Virus record (IMG/VR): IMGVR_UViG_3300011115_000269
Location: 1-37,228 of that record
Direction: 5' to 3' (one strand)
DNA: 37,228 nt
Origin: a virus
Made by a program: the position numbers and the translations under genes. The notes beneath the pieces were generated by a model, which saw only the letters and a program-made list of their open reading frames with translations, was not told the origin of the DNA and ran no database searches. This document shows positions 15,822 through 21,605 of this stretch, piece after piece (position 1 is the first letter of the stretch; the number at the start of each line of letters is the position of its first letter).

Positions 15822-16077
15822 TAGCCTTTCTTAGTATTGCTCTAGCAACTTCAATTAAAGTATCTTGATAACAGTCCGAATATTTGCAAGTCCACTCCTC
15901 TAAAATATCTTCATCTGTCAGCGTTAGTTCTTTTACTAGATGGGCTTTCAACGCCTCGATTTCGGCTTGTTTCTGGCGTAGAATATTTATTGTTAAAGAT
16001 ATTGCGTAATTTGAAGGCGAACCATCAAAAATCTTAACCATTGCTTCCAATTCATCAGCTAGTTCTAGTGCGTTCAT
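15811..16077 (-). CDS. Small phage protein ending in RKASEK
   Basis: An 88-aa helical protein (MNALELADELEAMVKIFDG, then NILRQKQAEIEALKAHL coiled-coil stretch). This type of MNALELADELE protein is frequent in phage early stacks and has no known function. Its C-terminus ARAILRKASEK is a diverged copy of the ARAILRKAQEK end shared by upstream small genes. It is joined to the preceding gene by ATGA. Confidence 0.75.
   Translation of the reverse strand: MNALELADELEAMVKIFDGSPSNYAISLTINILRQKQAEIEALKAHLVKELTLTDEDILEEWTCKYSDCYQDTLIEVARAILRKASEK
15824..15848 (-). repeat. Gene-junction repeat, diverged copy
   Basis: On the plus strand GCCTTTCTTAGTATTGCTC, then TAGCAA repeats 16669-16693 exactly but lacks the TTTCTCTTGT part that carries the start region. 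It encodes ARAILRKA of the gene ending at 15811. It seems to be the copy in which the HNH gene replaced the original downstream gene. Confidence 0.7.
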
Positions 16078-16364
16078 TTCAATGCCTGCGCTGATTTAAG
16101 TTCGCCTGTTCCGCCATCAAAAGTCAGTTTTAAATCCCAACCATTTCTGCCATTATTTTGATACACGCCACCACCTAAACCAATGTTATAAAACCTAACA
16201 ACGTCATGGTTTGGCTCAGGCTTGATGCGAAATGTATTTGTATCAGCCCATAACATCCACGAATCATCAGTTTTTACCCATTTTTCCCATGTAGGATGCC
16301 AATATTCAATTTCAGCACCATCAGCCCATGCTTTAATTAGTTCTGCGTGTTTATGTGGTTTCAT
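16074..16364 (-). CDS. Small phage protein (HAELIKAWADGAEIE family)
   Basis: A 96-aa protein. The start KPHKHAELIKAWADGAEIEY, followed by WVKTDDSWMLWAD and TFRIKP, matches a small phage family I recall from many siphoviruses and podoviruses, of unknown function. ATG 16364 lies in the junction repeat and overlaps the upstream TGA. It ends by ATGA overlap with the next gene. Confidence 0.78.
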   Translation of the reverse strand: MKPHKHAELIKAWADGAEIEYWHPTWEKWVKTDDSWMLWADTNTFRIKPEPNHDVVRFYNIGLGGGVYQNNGRNGWDLKLTFDGGTGELKSAQALK

Positions 16365-16386
16365 TTCTCTTGTGCCTTTCTTAGTA
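16361..16386 (-). repeat. Gene-junction repeat
   Basis: The minus-strand unit AGAAAGGCACAAGAGAAATG plus A encodes RKAQEK-stop of the 40-aa gene and supplies AAGG, AAGAG and the ATG of the 96-aa gene. It is identical in sequence to the copies at 16480, 16656 and 16817. Confidence 0.85.
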
Positions 16387-16483
16387 AATCCAAACCAAAG
16401 TGATATAAGCCGTTCCAAAAACACACTCCTATAAAAACGGCTATAAAGTAATGTTCTCTTACAAAACCATCTAAGTGATTCAT
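16361..16483 (-). CDS. Small membrane protein, 40 aa, ending in RKAQEK
   Basis: A short gene fixed by its junctions. ATG 16483 overlaps the upstream stop (ATGA) and its own TGA overlaps the ATG at 16364. The peptide has one membrane segment (HYFIAVFIGVCFWNGLYHFG) and ends LDLLRKAQEK. The function is unknown. Confidence 0.7.
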   Translation of the reverse strand: MNHLDGFVREHYFIAVFIGVCFWNGLYHFGLDLLRKAQEK

Positions 16484-16502
16484 TTCTCTTGTGCCTTTCT
16501 TA
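16480..16502 (-). repeat. Gene-junction repeat
   Basis: A copy of the RKAQEK/start unit between the 59-aa and 40-aa genes. Identical bases run from the stop/start overlap through AAGAAAGG. Confidence 0.85.
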
Positions 16503-16659
16503 ATTCATCAACCTGCAACAATGTTATTTCTTGTAAATCAAGTTCATATAGTGGTTTCATGTCAAATCCTTTTTCAATCAAGCAAAGCATTTCATGTTTG
16601 CTTTCAGCATAAATCAAAGAACCATCGTGTCGTTCTCCATACCAGATAATGCGTTTCAT
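16480..16659 (-). CDS. Small phage protein, 59 aa, ending in RKAQEK
   Basis: It starts at ATG 16659 inside a junction repeat and stops inside the next one. The peptide (MKRIIWYGERHDGSLIYAES, helical middle, VDELRKAQEK) is soluble. The family is not known to me. It is supported by ATGA overlaps on both sides. Confidence 0.72.
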   Translation of the reverse strand: MKRIIWYGERHDGSLIYAESKHEMLCLIEKGFDMKPLYELDLQEITLLQVDELRKAQEK

Positions 16660-16693
16660 TTCTCTTGTGCCTTTCTTAGTATTGCTCTAGCAA
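16656..16693 (-). repeat. Gene-junction repeat, longest copy
   Basis: This copy carries both the RKAQEK/start unit and an upstream extension encoding ARAIL that is shared exactly with 15824-15848. About 38 bases in total are shared piecewise with the other copies. Confidence 0.85.
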
Positions 16694-16820
16694 AACTTTC
16701 AAAATTAACTGAAGCTACAGTTCCGTCTGTGTCTAGTTCGTAATAATTTCCACTAGCCCAATCGTGCTGTGTAAGAAAGGCTATTGTCATCCACCGCCAA
16801 ACATAAAGAGTTTCACTCAT
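16656..16820 (-). CDS. Small phage protein, 54 aa, ending in ARAILRKAQEK
   Basis: It starts at ATG 16820 and stops at 16656, both in junction repeats with ATGA overlaps. The sequence begins MSETLYVWRWMTIAFLTQHD and has YYELDTDGTVASVNFESFAR near the end, as in other small phage early proteins. The function is unknown. Confidence 0.72.
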   Translation of the reverse strand: MSETLYVWRWMTIAFLTQHDWASGNYYELDTDGTVASVNFESFARAILRKAQEK

Positions 16821-16839
16821 TTCTCTTGTGCCTTTCTTA
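16817..16839 (-). repeat. Gene-junction repeat
   Basis: A copy of the unit between the 85-aa and 54-aa genes. The identical stretch runs from the ATGA overlap through AAGAAAGG. Confidence 0.85.
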
Positions 16840-17074
16840 CAAAGTCTATTGCGTCCCAGAAACCATCTTCATACTCTGCTGACCTAGTTCCTGTCATTGT
16901 AATATCTTCAGCCCATACTACCATATTCTCTAGATGTCTAAGCTGTCTACGCTGACTCTCGATTACATCTTGAGCTTGCATCAGAATAACATGAGCTGTA
17001 CCCCATGGCAACTCGGAAGTCTCGTCTAAATATTCTTCAATCTCTCTTAATACTTTGTCAGTAGCTAGTCTCAT
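16817..17074 (-). CDS. Small phage protein, 85 aa, ending in VRKAQEK
   Basis: A soluble, largely helical, acidic protein (LREIEEYLDETSELPWGTAH, QAQDVIESQRRQLRHLEN) ending DGFWDAIDFVRKAQEK. It is the most upstream member of the run of genes that share this C-terminus. It starts three bases after the stop of the membrane protein gene. The function is unknown. Confidence 0.72.
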   Translation of the reverse strand: MRLATDKVLREIEEYLDETSELPWGTAHVILMQAQDVIESQRRQLRHLENMVVWAEDITMTGTRSAEYEDGFWDAIDFVRKAQEK

Positions 17075-17077
17075 TGT

Positions 17078-17317
17078 TTATATCCATTGTGATATCGCAT
17101 AATAAACATAAGCAACTAAACCGATTGCATATAACACAGTTGCCACAAACTCCACCAACACCAGCGGAGCATCGTCTTGAACATAGCCAGCAGCGGTCCA
17201 TAAACCACTACCAACAAACCCAAATAGAATGTTCAATGGATAGACATTAAAGCTAGTCAACGCAATCCCGATGAGACATAAGGTAGTCCCATACCATTTA
17301 AGATTAGAAACCTGCAC
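17078..17317 (-). CDS. Small membrane protein with YPLNILFGF motif
   Basis: A 79-aa protein with three hydrophobic segments (about 8-24, 28-45, 53-75). The FNVYPLNILFGFVGSGLW core resembles small phage membrane proteins of the DUF6552 type, though I am not sure of the family name. I chose GTG 17317 because GGAGG lies 9 bases upstream and the start sits at the end of the preceding gene. Upstream ATG/TTG codons lack usable spacing. Confidence 0.65.
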   Translation of the reverse strand: MQVSNLKWYGTTLCLIGIALTSFNVYPLNILFGFVGSGLWTAAGYVQDDAPLVLVEFVATVLYAIGLVAYVYYAISQWI

Positions 17318-17492
17318 TGTCAACATCCTCCAGTTGATATTCAACATCAATTAAATCGTCCTCGCTAATCTTTTCATTTTCAATAGCATCGTATAGGTCA
17401 TCTTCACGGTCAGCATAGACAGTTACAGTGTAAGTCTTAGTAACTTTAAATGTGCCAACAACACCGACAGGTTCTTTAGGGTATGAAATCAT
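17304..17492 (-). CDS. Small acidic phage protein, 62 aa
   Basis: It begins MISYPKEPVGVVGTFKVTKT and ends in an acidic helix-like tail (YQLEDVDSAGF). Residues 15-30 look like a beta strand pair (KVTKTYTVTVYADREDDLYD). ATG 17492 overlaps the upstream stop (ATGA) with GGAG seven bases before. The function is unknown. Confidence 0.68.
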   Translation of the reverse strand: MISYPKEPVGVVGTFKVTKTYTVTVYADREDDLYDAIENEKISEDDLIDVEYQLEDVDSAGF

Positions 17493-17809
17493 TTGTTTCT
17501 CCATTCGTCAATACAGCGGTCAAGGTTACTTCCTTCAAGCCAATCAAACTTCTCCATCTTATTGTCGCAGTTCACAACAATCGGTGCAACATCATCAAAG
17601 CCAACATCCCATGCAGCATTACGCAACCATAAATAGCGTTCAGCATTATTCCAAACTTCTTTGTTGTCTTGAATACGACTGAACACATTGGTGTTGATAT
17701 TACGCAAGCGGTCAATCTCATTACACAGCTCGGTGATGTAACGACGAGTAACATGGTATTCGTCTTTCTCAGCGTAGCGTCGTGCTTGTTTAACTAAATC
17801 TTCGTTCAT
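17489..17809 (-). CDS. Phage protein with helical N-terminus, 106 aa
   Basis: The N-terminal half is a charged helix (VKQARRYAEKDEYHVTRRYI, ELCNEIDRLRN). The second half contains AERYLWLRNAAWDV and a final LDRCIDEWRNK, a pattern common in phage early proteins of unknown role. ATG 17809 with GGAAAG upstream was preferred to an upstream in-frame start. It is one base after the stop of the 27-aa membrane peptide. Confidence 0.7.
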   Translation of the reverse strand: MNEDLVKQARRYAEKDEYHVTRRYITELCNEIDRLRNINTNVFSRIQDNKEVWNNAERYLWLRNAAWDVGFDDVAPIVVNCDNKMEKFDWLEGSNLDRCIDEWRNK

Positions 17810-17810
17810 A

Positions 17811-17894
17811 TTAATCTTTCCAAAAGTCTGACAGATGGGATACAGCATATCCTAAAAATACAACCAACAACAATATTAACAACAAAGTAATCAT
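17811..17894 (-). CDS. Tiny membrane peptide, 27 aa
   Basis: ATG 17894 overlaps the helicase stop as ATGA with AAGGA seven bases upstream, and the TAA ends one base before the next ATG. The peptide is one membrane helix (MITLLLILLLVVFLGYAVSH) with a short polar tail. It is too short for family recognition. Context and signals support it as a real gene. Confidence 0.62.
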   Translation of the reverse strand: MITLLLILLLVVFLGYAVSHLSDFWKD

Positions 17895-19477
17895 AATGTA
17901 TCCTTAATTTCCATCATTCGACCAGTGCTAGGATTGTAAAGCAAATCACTTGCACCACCAGTATAGCCACTAAATCTATTTTTCAATACTCTAACATGAG
18001 TTGTGTTTCTTTCAATAGGGTCTAACGCTTGTCCGTTACGCTCAAGACCAATAACGATGTCAGATAGCTGAGCAATCGAACCAGAGCCACGCAACTGAGC
18101 CAGCGATGTAGAAGCACCTTCCTCATGTCCTTTGCTTTCCGGACGCTTCAGGTGAGATACGCATATAAGACTAATCCCTGTTTCCTGCACCAGCATCCGT
18201 AAACGAGTCATAATGGAATCTAGTGCTTTTCGCTCATCTCCAACATCCCCGCCAGACACAATGATAGAGATATGGTCAAGCACAACGAAACCGCAGCCCA
18301 AACCTTTAGCCATATATCGGACTCTGTTAACAATGTTATCAAGACTACTGGAACCAAAATGGTCAAAGAGATAGAGGCGATTAGTCCCCAAAGTATTATC
18401 AAACGCATCTTTTAACTCCGTATCGGAAACTTCTACATCAGGTAAATGAATTGGCTTATTGATAGCCAGTGACATAAGGCTTCGTGCAGTCTTGCGTACA
18501 CCTTCCTCTAAGAACATCATGCCGATGTTGTCATCGGTGTTCTTTAGGATATGCCACACAATCTCACGCAAGAATTGTGACTTCCCCAATCCAGAGCCAG
18601 CAGTAACCATCACTAACTCACCCTTACGGATTCCGTATGTCAGTTTGTTCAAACCATCATAAGGGTAGTTTACTTCAGCTTTTTCCATTGGCTTAGATAC
18701 AACATCCCAAAGCGTAGAGCCTTCGATAATGCCGTCAGGAACATACTTCTCACTAGCCCACCAGTCAGCGATAAACTCTTTGTTGCGGTCATGCTTCAGA
18801 TAGTCGCACGCATCTTTGTAGCCTTGACGCATTTTCATCATCTTCGCTTTAGCACCGAACAGTTCCGCTACTGCCACTGTTGCCTTTTGACCAGCTTCGT
18901 CATTGTCAAAGCATATATGGATATTCTCGAACGAGTCAATGTATTCATATTGAGCTTTGCAGTCCTTTAAAGCGGCACTAGCTCCGTTGCGGATAGAGAT
19001 AGCTGGATACTTACTACCGGTCATCTGATAGACCGCTAGAGCGTCTAATTCGCCCTCACAGATTGTAAGATATTTACCGCCTGCAGGAAATAGGTGTTGT
19101 CCGAACAGCGATGCACTAGCAAAATCTCCAGCAATACTGAATTGTTTATTTGCAACATCCCGAGTTTTAATTGCCGTAAGCGTTCCATCGTTATCGTAGA
19201 ACGGGTAGAAGTGTTTTCCATTAGCTTGCCTTACTCCGTATTTTAAGCAAGTAGCAGAGTTAATAAGGCGGTCACTAATAGCACTAGTAATAGAGGTATC
19301 ATAGAAGTTTAAATCCTTGTTCATAGGTTTCTTTTCAATTTGTTTTGTTACTACTCCGCCTGTCGTTGTTGTCAGACATTTGAAGCAATGAGTGTGTCCA
19401 TCGTCATAGACTGCTAAAGCGTTGCTACTGCCACAGTCAGGACATGGAGCATGATGTAAAAACTTACTGTCTGTCAT
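17891..19477 (-). CDS. Bifunctional primase-helicase (T7 gp4-like)
   Basis: A 528-aa protein. An N-terminal zinc-binding domain has Cys12, Cys15, Cys31 and Cys34 (CPDC...CFKC). A TOPRIM primase core follows (ICEGELDALAV at 139-149, CFDNDEAG at 189-196). The RecA-like DnaB-type helicase has Walker A AGSGLGKS at 293-300, a FLEEG Glu motif, GFVVLDHIS as Walker B near 395-405, a VSH motif and LRGSGSIAQLSD near the C-terminus. It primes and unwinds at the fork with the polymerase. ATG 19477 overlaps the upstream stop (ATGA). ATG 19489 would add four residues. Confidence 0.93.
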   Translation of the reverse strand: MTDSKFLHHAPCPDCGSSNALAVYDDGHTHCFKCLTTTTGGVVTKQIEKKPMNKDLNFYDTSITSAISDRLINSATCLKYGVRQANGKHFYPFYDNDGTLTAIKTRDVANKQFSIAGDFASASLFGQHLFPAGGKYLTICEGELDALAVYQMTGSKYPAISIRNGASAALKDCKAQYEYIDSFENIHICFDNDEAGQKATVAVAELFGAKAKMMKMRQGYKDACDYLKHDRNKEFIADWWASEKYVPDGIIEGSTLWDVVSKPMEKAEVNYPYDGLNKLTYGIRKGELVMVTAGSGLGKSQFLREIVWHILKNTDDNIGMMFLEEGVRKTARSLMSLAINKPIHLPDVEVSDTELKDAFDNTLGTNRLYLFDHFGSSSLDNIVNRVRYMAKGLGCGFVVLDHISIIVSGGDVGDERKALDSIMTRLRMLVQETGISLICVSHLKRPESKGHEEGASTSLAQLRGSGSIAQLSDIVIGLERNGQALDPIERNTTHVRVLKNRFSGYTGGASDLLYNPSTGRMMEIKDTL

Positions 19478-19665
19478 ATAAATATCCATAATTCATCAAC
19501 CAGTTCTGAGATAAACACCGTCCATAATACAAATAACAGCACCCAGAATATGAGGTCAGTATCAATCTGCCTTCTCCATAAGCCACGAAGGACTAGCCAA
19601 GTTACCCACCCAGATGCAATTAAGATAGTAGAGTGCATAAAGATGATGATAAGTGTTACTAGCAT
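19474..19665 (-). CDS. Small membrane protein, 63 aa, two helices
   Basis: Two strongly hydrophobic segments (about 3-28 and 38-55) are separated by a basic loop (RGLWRRQIDTD). It ends DELWIFI. The ATG at 19665 is supplied by the junction repeat at 19663-19689. The function is unknown. It is coupled to the helicase gene. Confidence 0.7.
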   Translation of the reverse strand: MLVTLIIIFMHSTILIASGWVTWLVLRGLWRRQIDTDLIFWVLLFVLWTVFISELVDELWIFI

Positions 19666-19880
19666 TTCTCTTGTGCCTTTCTTAGTATTTCTATTTCATC
19701 TTCCAATGACTTAATATAAGCATTAGCTTTTTCTATTTCAGGTTTGTTCTTTTCAATAATGTCTTTTACTGGATGGGTATAGAGTGGAATCCAATCGTAA
19801 TCACCGCTAGGATGTCGTTCCAACATATAGTCCCCATTAATTTCATCTACAAGCATCCACGCTACTGGTTTATTGTTCAT
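19659..19880 (-). CDS. Phage protein of MNNKPVAWM...IPLYTHP type
   Basis: A 73-aa protein. PVAWMLVDEINGD, then WIPLYTHPVKDIIE is a pattern seen in very many phage small proteins of unknown function, followed by a coiled coil (EIEKANAYIKSLEDEIEILR). It ends RKAQEKC: the repeat's TGA has become TGC TAG, so one residue is added. ATG 19880 overlaps the upstream stop (ATGA), with GGAG upstream. Confidence 0.78.
   Translation of the reverse strand: MNNKPVAWMLVDEINGDYMLERHPSGDYDWIPLYTHPVKDIIEKNKPEIEKANAYIKSLEDEIEILRKAQEKC
19663..19689 (-). repeat. Gene-junction repeat, distant copy
   Basis: This copy lies 2.8 kb from the others and keeps ATACTAAGAAAGGCACAAGA and GAAATG. It joins the 73-aa gene to the 63-aa membrane protein gene. 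The base after ATG is C instead of A, so stop and start overlap differently. Confidence 0.85.
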
Positions 19881-20062
19881 TGACTCCACCATTGGTTTCT
19901 AGTTAATCGTTTGCATTGTTTAGCCACATCTGGCGGTAATACCTGTTTGTCAGTCGTGCAAGCATAGACATCACTACGCAAAGATAGCTCTACCGCTACG
20001 CTAGCGAAGTTATAAACCCCGATAGCTAGCAGACACGCTAGCGACACCTTAAAGAAGGGCAT
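19877..20062 (-). CDS. Small protein with N-terminal membrane segment, 61 aa
   Basis: MPFFKVSLACLLAIGVYNFA is a signal anchor or signal peptide. The rest is polar with two Cys (ACTTDKQVLPPDVAKQCKRL) that could form a disulfide outside the cytoplasm. It starts at ATG 20062 with GGAG six bases upstream. The function is unknown. Confidence 0.65.
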   Translation of the reverse strand: MPFFKVSLACLLAIGVYNFASVAVELSLRSDVYACTTDKQVLPPDVAKQCKRLTRNQWWSQ

Positions 20063-20312
20063 TGTCGCTCCATAGCAGTGATTTTCCGCCAGCACCAGCC
20101 ATGATTACTACTAACTCACCCTTTCTGATTCCGTGTGTCCGCTTGAACCCAACGCTGGTTGGGACAAGCGCCTCAGCGACCTTCTGAGCCACCCTATCAG
20201 CAATCATAGCGTCTAGGTCGTTGATTACACTCGCATAGCCGTACTGCTCGATTAAATCGACCATATCCGACAATGTAAAGTGATAAAACGCTTCCTTTTG
20301 TTGCTCTAGCAT
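20049..20312 (-). CDS. Small phage protein fused to a helicase P-loop fragment
   Basis: An 87-aa protein. Residues 1-50 are a soluble helical phage-type domain (LSDMVDLIEQYGYASVINDL). Residues 55-80 (GFKRTHGIRKGELVVIMAG, then AGGKSLL) closely resemble the Walker A region of the primase-helicase (LTYGIRKGELVMVTAGSGLG, then KSQFL) but lack one P-loop residue. The rest of the helicase is absent, so it cannot be an ATPase by itself. It looks like a partial duplication joined to another gene. The start has GGAGG six bases before ATG 20312. Confidence 0.7.
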   Translation of the reverse strand: MLEQQKEAFYHFTLSDMVDLIEQYGYASVINDLDAMIADRVAQKVAEALVPTSVGFKRTHGIRKGELVVIMAGAGGKSLLWSDNALL

Positions 20313-20372
20313 AAAAGCCTCCATTAAAATTAGACAATACACCATATAGGTCTAAATGTCTGTCGTTAAAAC

Positions 20373-20400
20373 ACAACATAAGTGTTGTTTTTTTACAACA
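20373..20400. promoter_or_regulatory. Triple-arm inverted repeat before the 87-aa gene
   Basis: The 193-base gap 20313-20505 holds ACAACA (20373-20378), TGTTGT (20383-20388) and ACAACA (20395-20400). The middle arm can pair with either flank. Arms two and three form a full member of the TGTTGT-N6-ACAACA family (20383-20400). Read leftward, the alternative hairpin is followed by GTTTT. It could be an operator or a weak switchable terminator. I see no strong promoter in the gap. Confidence 0.5.
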
Positions 20401-20505
20401 TTGAAAAACTATAAATCTGTGATACCATAAATCCCTATAGAGACAAACAACAGAAAAAACTATATTATTTGTTTTCTATATAACGAAGTTAAACATCATA
20501 GAACT

Positions 20506-20745
20506 TCATAGGTCTTCATAGTCTCCGCCATTTTGATAATCAGCCCAATCATCTTCCCATTGCATTAAATCGTCAGGACTGGGCAAATCAGATTCATGCA
20601 GTAGGTCTTTTCTGTCATGCACCGGAATATCGACATCCATAGATATAACGCAGTTTTGACAAATGTCTAAAAACTTCCCTGTGATAGCGTGTCGAATAGT
20701 AGATTCATAATCCGACAATGCTGCATTGCAAACAGTGCATCTCAT
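20506..20745 (-). CDS. Small zinc-finger-like phage protein, 79 aa
   Basis: RCTVCNAALSDYESTIRHAI, then FLDICQNCV gives a CxxC...CxxC site, followed by a very acidic C-terminus (WEDDWADYQNGGDYEDL). Such proteins are common in T7-like early regions and are of unknown role. ATGA overlap with the preceding gene. Confidence 0.75.
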   Translation of the reverse strand: MRCTVCNAALSDYESTIRHAITGKFLDICQNCVISMDVDIPVHDRKDLLHESDLPSPDDLMQWEDDWADYQNGGDYEDL

Positions 20746-20924
20746 TTTTTATCCTTTTTACCAGTAATATTTGACTTAAATCCGCCAATAACGGCAAACA
20801 TAGCCAGTCTATCCGTAACATCACACATTAGGTCATTGTGTAACTCTGTAAAATTGATATCTTCTAAATCATACCCTGCAATATTAAAAGTTATTGTCAT
20901 GGTTTTTTCTTGTAACGTAGTCAT
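20742..20924 (-). CDS. Small phage protein, 60 aa
   Basis: A mixed protein (MTITFNIAGYDLEDINFTEL core) with a Lys-rich end (NITGKKDKK). ATG 20924 has AAAGG six bases upstream. An internal ATG at 20900 is possible. Unknown function. The 157 bases upstream (20925-21081) hold no gene I can support and only a weak promoter-like TTTAGA-N16-TAATAC on the minus strand. Confidence 0.62.
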   Translation of the reverse strand: MTTLQEKTMTITFNIAGYDLEDINFTELHNDLMCDVTDRLAMFAVIGGFKSNITGKKDKK

Positions 20925-21050
20925 TTAAAGCCTTTCTAAGCATTTTTAGCTTAATTTGATAGTTAGGTATTAAGTATAACCAAAACAGTCTAAAAACACC
21001 CTTAAAACTGATTTAATAGCCATATAAGGGTTTGAGAATAGACTGACAAG

Positions 21051-21088
21051 CCTATGAGCCAATAGAGCAATATTTCAGGCTTCATAGG
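21051..21088. repeat. Inverted repeat over the stop codon of the 50-aa gene
   Basis: CCTATGAGCC (21051-21060) pairs with GGCTTCATAGG (21078-21088), ten base pairs with one bulged T and a 17-base loop. There is no T-run after it on either strand, so it is not a typical intrinsic terminator. It may stabilise the 3' end of an mRNA. Confidence 0.55.
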
Positions 21089-21234
21089 TATGAGCAATCC
21101 ACAATTTTACCGCCATTACAGTAAAAACAAACCATCTGCCTACCATCAGGCAAAGTAATAATTTGACTAGGACAAGCCCAAACATTAGAAGTGTTGTATA
21201 AAAACAACAGTGTGATTAGTAGTAGTTTTTTCAT
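21082..21234 (-). CDS. Small exported Cys-rich protein or lipoprotein, 50 aa
   Basis: MKKLLLITLLFLYNTSNVWA is a signal peptide. It is followed directly by Cys21 (VWAC), which could be a lipobox or simply a signal peptidase I site before a disulfide protein with four Cys (CPSQIITLPDGRQMVC, CNGG, VDCSYL). Similar CPSQ...PDG small secreted proteins occur in other phages and have no known role. A cell-surface role such as superinfection exclusion would be speculation. It is coupled upstream by ATGA. Confidence 0.7.
   Translation of the reverse strand: MKKLLLITLLFLYNTSNVWACPSQIITLPDGRQMVCFYCNGGKIVDCSYL
21192..21209. promoter_or_regulatory. TGTTGT-N6-ACAACA palindrome (inside the 50-aa gene)
   Basis: A perfect 6-bp arm palindrome with spacer ATAAAA. 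This is the only copy inside a coding sequence (codons of LLFLYN in the signal peptide). Read rightward it is identical over 20 bases to the copy at 22858. Confidence 0.6.
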
Positions 21235-21407
21235 TTGTATTCCCCGTGTAAAAGGTGTTTAGCGATTTTATGCGCTCCAGCATCGTCATACATCTCATCC
21301 AATAATCTAGCATCTGCTAAGGCGCTTTTCCGTGTGGTGTGGAAGGTGATATAACGCTTACCAGCAAAACCATCAAAATAAACGCAATAAACATAGTTTT
21401 TTTTCAT
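21231..21407 (-). CDS. Small phage protein, 58 aa
   Basis: It starts MKKNYVYCVYFDGFAGKRYI and has a helical acidic C-terminal half (ADARLLDEMYDDAGAHKIAK). ATG 21407 and TGA 21231 both overlap neighbours as ATGA. The function is unknown. Confidence 0.68.
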   Translation of the reverse strand: MKKNYVYCVYFDGFAGKRYITFHTTRKSALADARLLDEMYDDAGAHKIAKHLLHGEYK

Positions 21408-21604
21408 TGTGCTAAATCCTCCGAAGTAATGTCATAAAGTTCTAAAAGTTTCTTAACCTTCGCCAATGCTCTTTTTTCTATTTCCCATACTGCTTGATGG
21501 CTAATGCCTAAATCGTTAGCGATTTCTTGATAGGTTGCACCTTCAGCGATTCTGCAAGCCTTACAAGTATAGTATGGGTCGCATTTACAAACTTTAGCGG
21601 TCAT
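21404..21604 (-). CDS. Sigma-70 region 4-like HTH protein
   Basis: A 66-aa protein. An N-terminal Cys cluster (CKCDPYYTCKAC) is followed by the helix-turn-helix TYQEIANDLGISHQAVWEIE and KRALAKVKKLL, the pattern of sigma region 4. It should bind DNA, possibly contacting host RNA polymerase. With no phage RNA polymerase, it is the best visible candidate for the regulator of phage promoters or palindromes. GGAGGG eight bases before ATG 21604 predicts strong translation. Confidence 0.8.
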   Translation of the reverse strand: MTAKVCKCDPYYTCKACRIAEGATYQEIANDLGISHQAVWEIEKRALAKVKKLLELYDITSEDLAQ

Positions 21605-21605
21605 A

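Noticed and set aside
20970-21023. 17-codon minus-strand ORF in the gap 20925-21081
   Set aside because: No ribosome-binding site and no coupling to neighbours.
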